From positions 137,047 through 201,046 of the forward strand of contig CAVVTR010000005.1 in the NCBI GenBank assembly GCA_963751245.1: a DNA stretch of 64,000 nucleotides, given 5' to 3'. Below are positions 18,710-30,459 of this stretch, one piece after another; position 1 is the first letter of the stretch; every line of letters begins with the position of its first letter. This DNA is from CAVVTR01 sp963751245 (lineage in GTDB: Bacteria; Acidobacteriota; Thermoanaerobaculia; Thermoanaerobaculales; Thermoanaerobaculaceae). The notes beneath the pieces are model-generated. The model was not told the DNA's origin. It saw only the letters and a program-made list of their open reading frames with translations, and did not search any database. A program made the position numbers and the translations under genes.

Positions 18710-19534
18710 GTGCCTGAGCTTCCCGAGGTCGAGACCGTCCGCCGGTCCCTGGAGCCCGCCATTGTGGGGCGCCGGGTGGAGCGCGCCGAGGCCGGTCCCG
18801 TGCCCCTGCGGCTGGGCCCCGACATCGAGACGTGGCGGCGGTGGGTGGTGGGACGGCGGCTCGAGGGCCTCGGACGCAGGGGTAAGTACCTGCTCGGGTG
18901 GTGGGGGGAGGCGGTAGGCATCCTCCACCTGGGCATGTCCGGGCGACTGGTGGTGCAGCCGGAGCATCGGCCGCGCCCGCCGCACACGCACTTCGTGCTC
19001 TGCTTCGAGGGTGGCCGGGAGCTGCGGATGGTGGACCCGCGCCGGTTCGGCATGGCGGTGGTCGTCCCGGCGGCGGAGCTCGCCTCCTTTGCCCCGCTGG
19101 CGGCTCTCGGCCCCGACCCCCTGGAGGGGGACGTGACGCCGCTCCTGGTGGCCGCCGCCGCGCGCTCCCGGGTCGCCATGCGCAACCTTCTCCTCGACCA
19201 GAGGGTGCTCGCGGGGCTCGGGAACATCTACGCCAACGAGGCGCTGTTCCGCGCCGGGATCCACCCGCTGCGCCGGGCGGACCGTGTCGCCGCTCGGCGC
19301 GTGCGGCTCCTGGCGCGGGCCGTGCACGAGGTGCTCGAGGACGCGCTGGTCGCCGGCGGCACCACCCTCGCCGACGGGGGGTTCGTGGATGCGGAGGGGC
19401 GCAACGGGTACTTCGCGGTTTCTCTCGGGGTGTACGGGCGGGAGGGACTGCCCTGCCCACGCTGTGGCGCTCCGGTGCGCCGCCGGAGCGCCCAGGGCCG
19501 TTCCGTCTACTTCTGTCCCCGCTGCCAGAGGTGA
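18710..19534 (+). CDS. mutM: Formamidopyrimidine-DNA glycosylase
   Basis: 274 aa bifunctional glycosylase/AP lyase removing 8-oxoG and Fapy lesions. The start is fixed by function: the mature enzyme needs Pro2-Glu3, and GTG 18710 gives MPELPEVETVRR. Lys59 lies in RRGKYLL; LDQRVLAGLGNIYANEALF marks the H2TH region; the zinc finger CPRC-x16-CPRC closes the protein with no tail. Its own leaderless promoter makes it independent of the fab genes. It converges on the gene at 19545. Confidence 0.97.
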   Translation: MPELPEVETVRRSLEPAIVGRRVERAEAGPVPLRLGPDIETWRRWVVGRRLEGLGRRGKYLLGWWGEAVGILHLGMSGRLVVQPEHRPRPPHTHFVLCFEGGRELRMVDPRRFGMAVVVPAAELASFAPLAALGPDPLEGDVTPLLVAAAARSRVAMRNLLLDQRVLAGLGNIYANEALFRAGIHPLRRADRVAARRVRLLARAVHEVLEDALVAGGTTLADGGFVDAEGRNGYFAVSLGVYGREGLPCPRCGAPVRRRSAQGRSVYFCPRCQR

Positions 19535-19544
19535 GCCGGGTGGC

Positions 19545-19934
19545 TCAGGCGGAGATGTGCTTCTTACGGGGACCGCGACGCCGCTTCACGTCGGGGAGGG
19601 CGACGATGACCATGTGGTTGTCGCCGTCAAACTCGGCGGAGTAGCGGGCCGTCTTTTCGAGCTTGATCCCGTAGTTCTCGAAGAAGGAACGGGCACGGAC
19701 GGAGCTGACACGGGTACGGTGCGTGAGCTTGATCGCGGCCTTGTCCTTGGAGTTGTCGGCCGGTTTGATTCCGATCAGCTTCTTCGCCGGATCGAAGTAG
19801 AGGACGACATGATCCACGCGGTCGAGGCCGAACTCCTTCACCAGGGGGGAATCAAGGGAAATGGTCCCGGTCTTCTTGACGGAAACCTGGGGGGGCTTCT
19901 GCTTACGAGGCGGAATGAACTTCTCGAAAGGCAT
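19545..19934 (-). CDS. Unknown 129-aa protein, basic, possibly AbrB-like fold
   Basis: I do not recognise the family. ATG 19934 has an ideal AAGGAGGAAGACT ribosome site. The N-terminus MPFEKFIPPRKQKPP is basic; the middle (about 20-55) reads like a swapped-hairpin/AbrB-type element (GTISLDSPLVKEFGL...VVLYFDPAKKLIGIKP); the end is Lys/Arg rich (VKRRRGPRKKH). No membrane segment or cysteine is evident. The base composition is clearly lower in GC than its neighbours, and it has the best canonical promoter of the window, so it is likely strongly expressed. A DNA- or RNA-binding role is inference from charge and the possible fold. Confidence 0.75.
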   Translation of the reverse strand: MPFEKFIPPRKQKPPQVSVKKTGTISLDSPLVKEFGLDRVDHVVLYFDPAKKLIGIKPADNSKDKAAIKLTHRTRVSSVRARSFFENYGIKLEKTARYSAEFDGDNHMVIVALPDVKRRRGPRKKHISA

Positions 19935-19959
19935 AGTCTTCCTCCTTGTTTCTCTTTTC

Positions 19960-19988
19960 AATGTAGATTTTGACCCCTAATCTGTCAA
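19960..19988 (-). promoter_or_regulatory. Canonical strong promoter of the 129-aa gene
   Basis: On the minus strand TTGACA (19983-19988), exactly 17 bp, TACATT (19960-19965). The spacer and flanks are AT-rich, rare here. A leader of about 20 nt leads into AAGGAGGAAG before ATG 19934. Confidence 0.8.
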
Positions 19989-20102
19989 GGAGGAGTCTCG
20001 AAAGGACGTCCTACAGAGACCAACAATTTCAGGAATGGAATGCCTGAGGGAGGATCTCCTGAAGGGGTTTTTGATGATCTCCGAGCACGGAGCGGGACTA
20101 TG

Positions 20103-20131
20103 AAAAGGGCCAGGATCGGCGATCCTGGCCC
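20103..20131 (-). terminator. Intrinsic terminator of the pnp operon
   Basis: Perfect 11-bp stem GGGCCAGGATC/GATCCTGGCCC with a 3-nt loop (20107-20131); on the minus strand it runs into TTTT. It begins about 25 bp past the pnp stop and closes the long rimP-pnp block. Confidence 0.85.
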
Positions 20132-20156
20132 TTCGTTTGTGAGGACGATGCGTGGC

Positions 20157-22391
<2,235 letters not shown>

Positions 22392-22423
22392 GTTGCTCCT
22401 TAGCTTCGTTGCGGTGAGGGGGG

Positions 22424-22699
22424 TCAGCGGCGCAGGCCGAGGCGCTCGATGAGGCCGCGGTAGCGGTTCACGTCGGTCCGACGCAGGTACTCGAGGATAC
22501 GGCGCCGCTGGCCGACGAGCTTGAGGAGACCCCGCCGCGAATGGTGGTCCTTCGCATGGACCTTGAAGTGTTCGGTCAGGTACTCGATTCTCTTCGTCAA
22601 CAGGGCCACCTGGACCTCGGGCGAGCCCGTGTCATGGTCGTGGAGGCGGAAATCCTCGATCACCTGGATCTTGCTGGCAACGTACTCGCGCTCTGTCAT
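22424..22699 (-). CDS. rpsO: 30S ribosomal protein S15
   Basis: 91 aa, standard length. Contains DTGSPEVQVALLTKRI, LTEHFKVHAKDHHSRRGLL and RRRILEYLRRTD, the S15 16S-rRNA-binding signatures. ATG 22699 was chosen because GGAG lies 7 nt upstream; an in-frame ATG at 22711 would add MEYN and use the same region as its own start. Located between truB and pnp as in many bacteria. Confidence 0.97.
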   Translation of the reverse strand: MTEREYVASKIQVIEDFRLHDHDTGSPEVQVALLTKRIEYLTEHFKVHAKDHHSRRGLLKLVGQRRRILEYLRRTDVNRYRGLIERLGLRR

Positions 22700-22748
22700 G
22701 TTGTACTCCATACCTTTCGTCCGGTGGCGGAGAAGGCCACCTACTGTA

Positions 22749-23690
22749 TCATGCCTCGGCGAGCGTCTCAAGCACGCCTAAAACCATACGCGGTGTGAGG
22801 TTGAGGGTCCTGGCGCGGGGCAGGTAGGTGACCACCGCGCCCACTCCGGCGAGCTCGCCGCTGCGGCTCCGGACGGCCACCGTGCCGCCCGGGACGAAGT
22901 CCCCGTCCGCCTCCCGGACCATGATGTCCTGGCCGTGGGCGAAGTGGCTCATGGCAGTCGGGTTGAGCGTGACCTCGGGGTAGGGCAGCGCGAGCTCCTG
23001 GAGGGAGATGAACGACTCCGGCGTCATCTGGTCGGGACGGTTGGCGAGCACCTCGGCTGCGGTGGAGCGCTCCACCGTCCACGGGCCGATGCGCGTGCGT
23101 CGCAGGGACCCCAGGTGGCCGCCGCACCCCAGCACCTCGCCGATGTCGTGGGCCAGGGAGCGGACGTAGGTGCCGGAGGAGCACGTCACCTCGAAGCGAA
23201 GCACGTCGGGCGCGGCCGGCTCGAGGCTCAGGCGGTGCACGGTGACGCGCTTGGGCTCCAGGGGCACCTCTTCGCCGGCGCGCGCGAGCTCGTAGAACTT
23301 GCGCCCCCCCGTCTTCTTGGCGGAGTAGGGCGGGGGCAGCTGGTCCAGCTCGCCCGAGAAGCGCGCCACGAGGTCGCCGAGCACCACGCCGTCCAGCGCC
23401 GGCACCGGCCGTGGTTCGGCGAGCGGTTCCCCCTCGGTGTCGTAGGTTGTCGTGCCCCAACCCAGCTTGATCTCGCCTGCGTACGTCTTCTCCCACCCCA
23501 GGAGGTACTGCTGCAACCGCGTGGCCTTCCCGACGCACAGGACCAGCAGCCCGGTGGCCGCGGGGTCGAGAGTGCCGGTGTGTCCGATGCGGCGCTGGCG
23601 GATGGCGCGGCGGACCGCCTGCACGACGTCGTGGGAGGTGGGGCCTGCGGGCTTGTCGACGAGGAGAAGTCCGGTGCGGTCGAAGGTCAT
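22749..23690 (-). CDS. truB: tRNA pseudouridine(55) synthase
   Basis: 313 aa. Isomerises U55 in the T-loop of tRNAs. Catalytic Asp42 in GHTGTLDPAATG, then KTYAGEIKLG, PPPYSAKKTGGRKFYELAR and SSGTYVRSLAHDIG. The C-terminal ~70 residues (after 245) resemble a PUA-like domain. The start overlaps the nrnA stop (ATGA), so the two are translationally coupled. Confidence 0.96.
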   Translation of the reverse strand: MTFDRTGLLLVDKPAGPTSHDVVQAVRRAIRQRRIGHTGTLDPAATGLLVLCVGKATRLQQYLLGWEKTYAGEIKLGWGTTTYDTEGEPLAEPRPVPALDGVVLGDLVARFSGELDQLPPPYSAKKTGGRKFYELARAGEEVPLEPKRVTVHRLSLEPAAPDVLRFEVTCSSGTYVRSLAHDIGEVLGCGGHLGSLRRTRIGPWTVERSTAAEVLANRPDQMTPESFISLQELALPYPEVTLNPTAMSHFAHGQDIMVREADGDFVPGGTVAVRSRSGELAGVGAVVTYLPRARTLNLTPRMVLGVLETLAEA

Positions 23691-24670
23691 GCTGACTCCA
23701 CGGCGGGGATGAGCACCTTCAGGAGGGCGCGGAGCGCCTCGGTCAGGGGCAGGGGAATGGTGCACCCCGCGGCCTCGCGATGGCCGCCGCCGCCGAAGGC
23801 GCTGGCGACGAGGCGAACGTCCACGGCGCCGCGGGACCGCAGGCTGACGCGGACGGAGCCGGGCTCGAAGCCCTTGAGCAGGGCCGCCACCTCGACGCCG
23901 TCGATGCTGCGGGGGTAGTTGACGAGGTTCTCGGTGTCGCCGGGGAGGGCGCCCGAACGCTCGAGCATCTCGCGGTCGCACCAGATCACGGCGAGCCGTC
24001 CGCCCGCGAGCATCTCCAGGGTCCCCAGGGCCGTGGCCGTAAGGCGGATGACCCGGGCGGGGACGTGCTCCCAGAGGGCGTCCGAGATGCGGTGGGGCTC
24101 GGCGCCGGCGAGGACCAGGGTGGTGGCTGCGGTGAACGCGCGCGGCGTCGTGTTCGCGTAGCGGAAGTCGCCGGTATCGGTGACCAGCGCCGTGTACAGG
24201 TTGGTGGCGAGGGCCGCGCTGATGGGGACGCCGGCGGCCAGCACCAGGCGCAGGACCATCTCCCCCACGGCGGGCGCCGTCTCGTCGATCCAGTTCACCT
24301 CGCCGTAGGCGTCGTTGGAGAGGTGGTGGTCGATGTTGACGATGGGCAGGGCGCCGAGACCGTCGAGGCCGGGCCGGTCGAGACCCGGGCACTCGAGCAC
24401 CACGACGAGGTCGTAGTTCCGCTCGAACCCCTCGGGCAGCGCCTCGACGACCTCGACGTCGTCGAGGCCGGGGAGGAAGCCCAGGGACGCGGGGTGGGGA
24501 TCGCGGTTGACGACCCGTGCCTCGACGCCGAGCAGCCCGAGCAGCTCGACGAGGCCCAGCGCGGAGCCCAGGGCGTCACCGTCGGGGGCGCGGTGGGACG
24601 TGACGAGGACCCGGCGCGCCCGGCGGAGGCGCTGGAGGACCAGGGACTCCTCGGTGGCGGGCTCACTCAT
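23687..24670 (-). CDS. nrnA: DHH/DHHA1 phosphoesterase, NrnA-type oligoribonuclease
   Basis: 327 aa. Motifs SHRAPDGDALGSALG (about 25-39), NIDHHLSND (the DHH motif, about 114), VTDTGDFRY and, in the C-terminal DHHA1 domain, FGGGGHREAAG. NrnA proteins degrade nanoRNAs and often also dephosphorylate pAp; position between rbfA and truB is the usual one. The start overlaps the rbfA end by 8 bp. Confidence 0.94.
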   Translation of the reverse strand: MSEPATEESLVLQRLRRARRVLVTSHRAPDGDALGSALGLVELLGLLGVEARVVNRDPHPASLGFLPGLDDVEVVEALPEGFERNYDLVVVLECPGLDRPGLDGLGALPIVNIDHHLSNDAYGEVNWIDETAPAVGEMVLRLVLAAGVPISAALATNLYTALVTDTGDFRYANTTPRAFTAATTLVLAGAEPHRISDALWEHVPARVIRLTATALGTLEMLAGGRLAVIWCDREMLERSGALPGDTENLVNYPRSIDGVEVAALLKGFEPGSVRVSLRSRGAVDVRLVASAFGGGGHREAAGCTIPLPLTEALRALLKVLIPAVESA

Positions 24671-25049
24671 CCTGCTGCCCGTCCTCCGGCTCGCCGGGCT
24701 CTGTGAGGCTCAGCCGATCGAGGACCCGCTGCACCCGGTCGGCCCGCGCGAAGCCCATGTCGCGCCGGAAGTCCAGCGCCGGCGGGTCGTGCAGCTTCAT
24801 GCGCCGCCCCAGCTCGTGGCGGAGGAACCCGCGGGCCTGCTCGAGCCCGTCGGCCACCTGCCGCTCGCGCTCCTCGTCGCCCACCACCGAGAAATAGGCG
24901 TGGGCCAGCTTGAGGTCCCCGGAGAACTCCACGGCGGTGATGACCACGCCGGTCAGCCTCGGGTCCTTGACCTCGGTGATCAGCAGCTCGGTGAGCTCCT
25001 GCCGCAGGGACCTCGACAACCTCTCGCGACGTAGCGAAGGATGACGCAC
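24663..25049 (-). CDS. rbfA: Ribosome-binding factor A
   Basis: 128 aa. A KH-type 30S maturation factor. Conserved blocks: RRERLSRSLRQELTELL, VKDPRLTGVVITAVEFSGDLKLAHAYFSV, LGRRMKLHDPPALDF. GTG 25049 follows GGGAGG at correct spacing. Overlaps nrnA downstream and lies 13 bp after the DUF503 gene. Confidence 0.96.
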   Translation of the reverse strand: MRHPSLRRERLSRSLRQELTELLITEVKDPRLTGVVITAVEFSGDLKLAHAYFSVVGDEERERQVADGLEQARGFLRHELGRRMKLHDPPALDFRRDMGFARADRVQRVLDRLSLTEPGEPEDGQQDE

Positions 25050-25062
25050 CGTCGGCCTCCCT

Positions 25063-25371
25063 CTACCGGATCTGCGTGACCGAGACCCGCTCGTCCAGCA
25101 CCACGCCCGCGAAGGTCTCGTGGACGTGGTCGAGCGCGCGGCTCACCGTTCCCCGGGCGGCGTCGGCGTTCGTGGCCAGGGCGGCGATGGCCAGCCCTGC
25201 CCTCTGGTGGAGGTCCTGGTGGTCGCTCTCCACGACCAGGACGGCCAGCCGCTGGCGCAGCCGCTCCACCACCGGGCGTACGTCGTGACGCTTCTCCTTC
25301 AGGCTCCGCGCCCCGGGGAGGTGCAGATCCACTTCTGCAAGCGCCACGAACAGGGGGGCATTCCCGCTCAC
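25063..25371 (-). CDS. ylxP: DUF503 / YlxP-family protein
   Basis: 102 aa. Matches the small DUF503 family encoded between infB and rbfA in many bacteria: an N-terminal beta strand (VALAEVDLHLPGARSLKEKRH), then VVERLRQRLAVLVVESDHQDLHQRAGLAIAALA. The fold resembles a ferredoxin-like dimer; a ribosome-linked role is inferred from its invariant neighbourhood. GTG start 3 bp after the infB stop. Confidence 0.93.
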   Translation of the reverse strand: MSGNAPLFVALAEVDLHLPGARSLKEKRHDVRPVVERLRQRLAVLVVESDHQDLHQRAGLAIAALATNADAARGTVSRALDHVHETFAGVVLDERVSVTQIR

Positions 25372-25374
25372 GCG

Positions 25375-28284
25375 TCAGACCTCGCGGGCGACCTCGACGC
25401 TCCGGTACGCCTCGATGACGTCGCCCTGCTTGATGTCCTGGTAGCGCTCCAGCGAGATGCCGCACTCGAAGCCGGTCCGCACCTCGGACACGTCCTCCTT
25501 GAACCGGCGCAGGGTGGAGATCTGGCCCTCCCAGACGACCACGCTGTCGCGGACAAGGCGGACCTTGGCGTTGCGCGGGATGGCGCCGTCGGTGACCATG
25601 CACCCCGCCACCGATCCCACCTTCGGGATGCGGAAGACCTCGCGGATCTCGGCGCGTCCCAGCTCCTCCTCGCGGAAGGTGGGGGCGAGCAGGCCCGACA
25701 TCGCCTTCTGGATGTCCTCGGTGAGGTCGTAGATCACGGAGTACAGCCGCACGTCCACCCGCTCGCGCTCGGACAGCTCCTTGGCGCTGCGGTCCGGCCT
25801 CACGTTGAAGCCGATGACGATGGCCTGCGAGGCGGAGGCCAGCAGGATGTCGTTGGCGGTGATGCCGCCCACGGAGGCGTGGAGGATGTTGATGGAGACC
25901 TCGTCGGTCGCCAGCTTTGCCAGAGTGTCGCGCAGCACCTCCACCGAGCCCTGCACGTCGGCCTTGAGCACGATGTTGAGCGCCTTGACGTCCTCGGCCC
26001 GGATCTGGTCCATGATCCCCTCGAGGCTGACCTTGCGGGTGGCGGCGTGCTGCTCCTCGCGCTGCCTGGCCTTCCGGTGGGTCGCGACCTCACGGGCGCG
26101 CGCCTCGTTCTCCACGACCTGGAAGGTGTCGCCGGCGTCGGGGATGTCCTCGAAGCCCATGATCTCGACGGCGTCGGTGGGCAGTGCCTCCTTCACCGGC
26201 TTCCGGTTGGTGTCCAGCATGGCGCGGACCCGGCCGTAGGTGGCCCCGGCGAAGAACGAATCCCCCTGCGACAGCGTGCCCTGCTGGATCAGGACCGTGG
26301 CGACGACGCCGCGGCCCTTCTCCTTGCGGGCCTCGAGCACGGCGCCGCGGGCGGGACCTTCGGGGACGGCCTTGAGGCTCTCCATCTCGGCGAGGAGCTG
26401 GATGACCTCGAGGAGCTCGTCGATGCCCTTCTTCTTGAGGGCGGACACCTCGACGGCGGGGACGTCGCCGCCCCAGCCCTCCAGGAGGATGCCCTGACCC
26501 GAGAGCTCCTGCTTGACGCGATCCACGTTGGCGTTGGCCTTGTCGATCTTGTTGATGGCCACGATCACCGGTACGTGGGCCGCACGGGCGTGGTTGATGG
26601 CCTCGATGGTCTGGGGCATGACGCCGTCGTCCGCCGCCACCACGAGCACCACGATGTCCGTGACCTTGGCACCGCGGGCACGCATCTGCGTGAACGCCTC
26701 GTGGCCAGGGGTGTCGATGAACACGATGGGCTTGTCGTTGTGGACCACCCGGGAGGCGCCGATGTGCTGGGTGATGCCGCCGGCCTCGCCCACCGCCACA
26801 CGGGTGGACCGGATGGCGTCGAGGAGCGACGTCTTGCCGTGGTCGACGTGGCCCATCACCGTCACGACCGGCGGCCGCAGCTCGGGCGTGCCGACGGCCT
26901 CCGCGGTCTCCTCCTGCTGGAGGTCGATCTCTTCCTCGAAGCTGACGGCCATCGCCTCCAGCCCGAGCTCCTCGCAGATCTTCTCCGCGAGGTCCTGCGG
27001 CAGCACCTGGTTGGCCACCACCAGGATCTTCTTGGAGATCAGGTAGGCCATGAGGTCCTTGACCAGCACGTCCAGCTTTTCGGCGAGCTCGCGGACCGTG
27101 ACCGCCTCGGAGAGGTAGATCGGCCCCTCGGGCTTGCCGCCGCGGAACTCCAGCTTGATCTCCCGGGGCGTGGTGGGGGCCTCGGCGCGGGTGCGGCGGA
27201 TGCGCTGCGGGCGGCCGCGTCCGGCCGGCCCCTGCGAGCGGGGCGGCGGCGTGGGCGCCTCGGTGGAGGCGCGGACCTTGGATTCCTCGAACTTCGCCAG
27301 CAGGTCGCGGATCTCGTCGGCGTCCGCGGCCGCCTTCGCCTTGCGCGAGGACTTGCCGCGACTCGGCGCCGCCTTCTCCGTCGCCTTCTTGGCCGCCGCC
27401 TGCTTGGCCGCCATGATGCGCTGGCGGACCTCCTCGTCGGAGAGCTCACGCAGCTGGGACTCCAGCGGCGTCTTGGCCCCCTTCTTGGCGGGCGCCGCGG
27501 GCTTGGCGGCGGGCTTCTCGGCGGCCTTCGCCGTCTTCGCCCGGGCGGGCTTGTCGGCGGGAGCCTCGTGCGCTTCCGCGGCCGGCTCCTCCGGAGACGC
27601 GGCCTCGGCCGCCGGCGTCTCCTCCTCGGCCTCCGCCTTCGCCCTGGTGCTCTTCTTGCGCTTGGCAGGGGCGGGCTCCGTCTCGGCGGGCGCCGCCTCC
27701 TCGGCCTCGCCGACCGGCTCGACCGCGGCGGCCTCCGGCGTCTCGGCGGCCTCGTCGGCCGCGGCGGCGCCGGCCGCCTCGGTGGCGGCGGTGCTGCCGG
27801 CCTCTTCGGCGGCCGTCTCCGCGGCGGTCTCGACGGCCTCCTCGACCTGCCCGGTCTCCACCACCTCGCCGGTCTCGGCGAGGTGCTCGCCGACGGCTTC
27901 CAGCTCCGTGTCGTCGCCGGCCTCGACGCCGTCGTCAACGGCGTGCTGCGCCGCCGAGGTCAGAGAGGACAGGTCGGGGACCGCGTCGGGCATATCCTCG
28001 GCGCCGAACCTCCGGGAGGGACGGCGGCGCTTGACTCGCTCGATGGCCTCCTGCTGCGGGCGGCGGCGTTCGTCGACGGCGGCTCCGGCCTCCTTGCGCA
28101 CGATGACCTCACGGGGACGCCGCAGCAGGGTCTGGCCCGTGATGATGTCGCGCACGGTGGCCAGGTCCAGCATGTCATTGGCGTCCTTCACATCAACGCC
28201 GATGGAACGGAGCTTGAAGATCAGGGCATCCTCCGTGACACCCATCTGCGCGGCGAGGTCGCCCACTCGAAACATCTGCGCCAT
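25375..28284 (-). CDS. infB: Translation initiation factor IF-2
   Basis: 969 aa. The N-terminal IF2-N element (RVGDLAAQMGVTEDALIFKL) is followed by a long Ala/Glu/Pro/Lys-rich low-complexity linker (about 100-330) and a second IF2-N-like segment near 400. The GTPase core holds GHVDHGKT (477-484), DTPGHEAF and NKIDK, followed by domains II-IV. The linker is unusually acidic in its first half and basic in the second. It follows nusA by 3 bp with no ylxR or ylxQ between, which shortens the common operon. Confidence 0.98.
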   Translation of the reverse strand: MAQMFRVGDLAAQMGVTEDALIFKLRSIGVDVKDANDMLDLATVRDIITGQTLLRRPREVIVRKEAGAAVDERRRPQQEAIERVKRRRPSRRFGAEDMPDAVPDLSSLTSAAQHAVDDGVEAGDDTELEAVGEHLAETGEVVETGQVEEAVETAAETAAEEAGSTAATEAAGAAAADEAAETPEAAAVEPVGEAEEAAPAETEPAPAKRKKSTRAKAEAEEETPAAEAASPEEPAAEAHEAPADKPARAKTAKAAEKPAAKPAAPAKKGAKTPLESQLRELSDEEVRQRIMAAKQAAAKKATEKAAPSRGKSSRKAKAAADADEIRDLLAKFEESKVRASTEAPTPPPRSQGPAGRGRPQRIRRTRAEAPTTPREIKLEFRGGKPEGPIYLSEAVTVRELAEKLDVLVKDLMAYLISKKILVVANQVLPQDLAEKICEELGLEAMAVSFEEEIDLQQEETAEAVGTPELRPPVVTVMGHVDHGKTSLLDAIRSTRVAVGEAGGITQHIGASRVVHNDKPIVFIDTPGHEAFTQMRARGAKVTDIVVLVVAADDGVMPQTIEAINHARAAHVPVIVAINKIDKANANVDRVKQELSGQGILLEGWGGDVPAVEVSALKKKGIDELLEVIQLLAEMESLKAVPEGPARGAVLEARKEKGRGVVATVLIQQGTLSQGDSFFAGATYGRVRAMLDTNRKPVKEALPTDAVEIMGFEDIPDAGDTFQVVENEARAREVATHRKARQREEQHAATRKVSLEGIMDQIRAEDVKALNIVLKADVQGSVEVLRDTLAKLATDEVSINILHASVGGITANDILLASASQAIVIGFNVRPDRSAKELSERERVDVRLYSVIYDLTEDIQKAMSGLLAPTFREEELGRAEIREVFRIPKVGSVAGCMVTDGAIPRNAKVRLVRDSVVVWEGQISTLRRFKEDVSEVRTGFECGISLERYQDIKQGDVIEAYRSVEVAREV

Positions 28285-28287
28285 GCG

Positions 28288-29714
<1,427 letters not shown>

Positions 29715-29718
<4 letters not shown>

Positions 29719-30218
29719 CGTGTCGTACCTTTTCTCCCTCTTCGACTCGGAGAAGCATCGTCGTACCGGGGATCCAGCCTCGTCTCGAACACCTCGGCCT
29801 CGGGAAGCGCGTGCTCGGCGCCCTCGGCGTCCCTGATCGTGACCGCGCCGCCGGCGCGGCCGAGAAGGATCCCTTCCAGCTTCCGGGGTCCGGTCCAGCC
29901 CGGCTTCATCCGCACCTGGACGGCCTCGCCGGTGAAGCGCTCGTAGTCGGACGCGCCGTACAGCTTGCGGTCCAGCCCGGGCGACGAGACCTCCAGCGTG
30001 TAGCTCCCCGGGAACGGATCGTAGGCGTCCAGGAGCACGCTGGCCTGCCGCGACATCCGCTCGCAGTCTTCCAGGCCGACGCCGTCCGGCTGGCGGTCGA
30101 GGACCAGGCGGACCAGCAGCTTCCGGGCCGGTCCCCCGATCTCGACCGCCAACAGCTCCACGTTCTCCGCCTCGGCGAGGCGGTGGAGCCGGGCCATCAG
30201 TTCCTCGGACACTCTCAT
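29715..30218 (-). CDS. rimP: Ribosome maturation factor RimP
   Basis: 167 aa. 30S assembly factor. Typical blocks: VELLAVEIGGPARKLLVRLVLDR, LEDCERMSRQASVLLDAYDPFPGSYTLEVSSPGLDR, and a C-terminal SH3-like barrel (about 90-150). ATG 30218 was chosen; TGAGGAG lies 12-18 nt upstream. It is the first gene of the block and stands directly behind an intrinsic terminator. Confidence 0.95.
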
Positions 30219-30237
30219 CGATCTCGTGCTCCTCAGT

Positions 30238-30266
30238 AAAAAAAAGTGGGACGCCCGTCCCACTTT
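30238..30266 (-). terminator. Leader terminator (attenuator) of the rimP-nusA-infB operon
   Basis: On the minus strand a 10-bp perfect stem (AAAGTGGGAC/GTCCCACTTT, loop of 4) runs into an eight-U tract (complement of the A-run 30238-30245). It lies between the operon promoter (start near 30281) and the rimP ATG at 30218. No minus-strand gene ends upstream, so it cannot be the terminator of a preceding gene. The operon must be expressed by read-through. Confidence 0.85.
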
Positions 30267-30287
30267 CTTACGAAAGCAGCCGACATC

Positions 30288-30316
30288 CTTATACACCACT
30301 TCGTCCGCGTTTTCAA
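30288..30316 (-). promoter_or_regulatory. Promoter of the rimP-nusA-infB operon
   Basis: Minus-strand TTGAAA (30311-30316), a 17-bp spacer, TATAAG (30288-30293). Predicted start about 30281, only about 15 nt before the leader terminator stem. Confidence 0.8.
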
Positions 30317-30459
30317 GCCTTTCGCCCTCCCGCGGCAGGGCCGGGGAGGGCGGCTCCGGGGAGCTTCCCCGGGGCGTCTCGCGGCCGCCCCCGCGGCGGG
30401 GCGGGGGCTCCGTCCGGCTTCCGGACGCTGGCCCGTTCCGCCGCGGAGGACAACACCGG

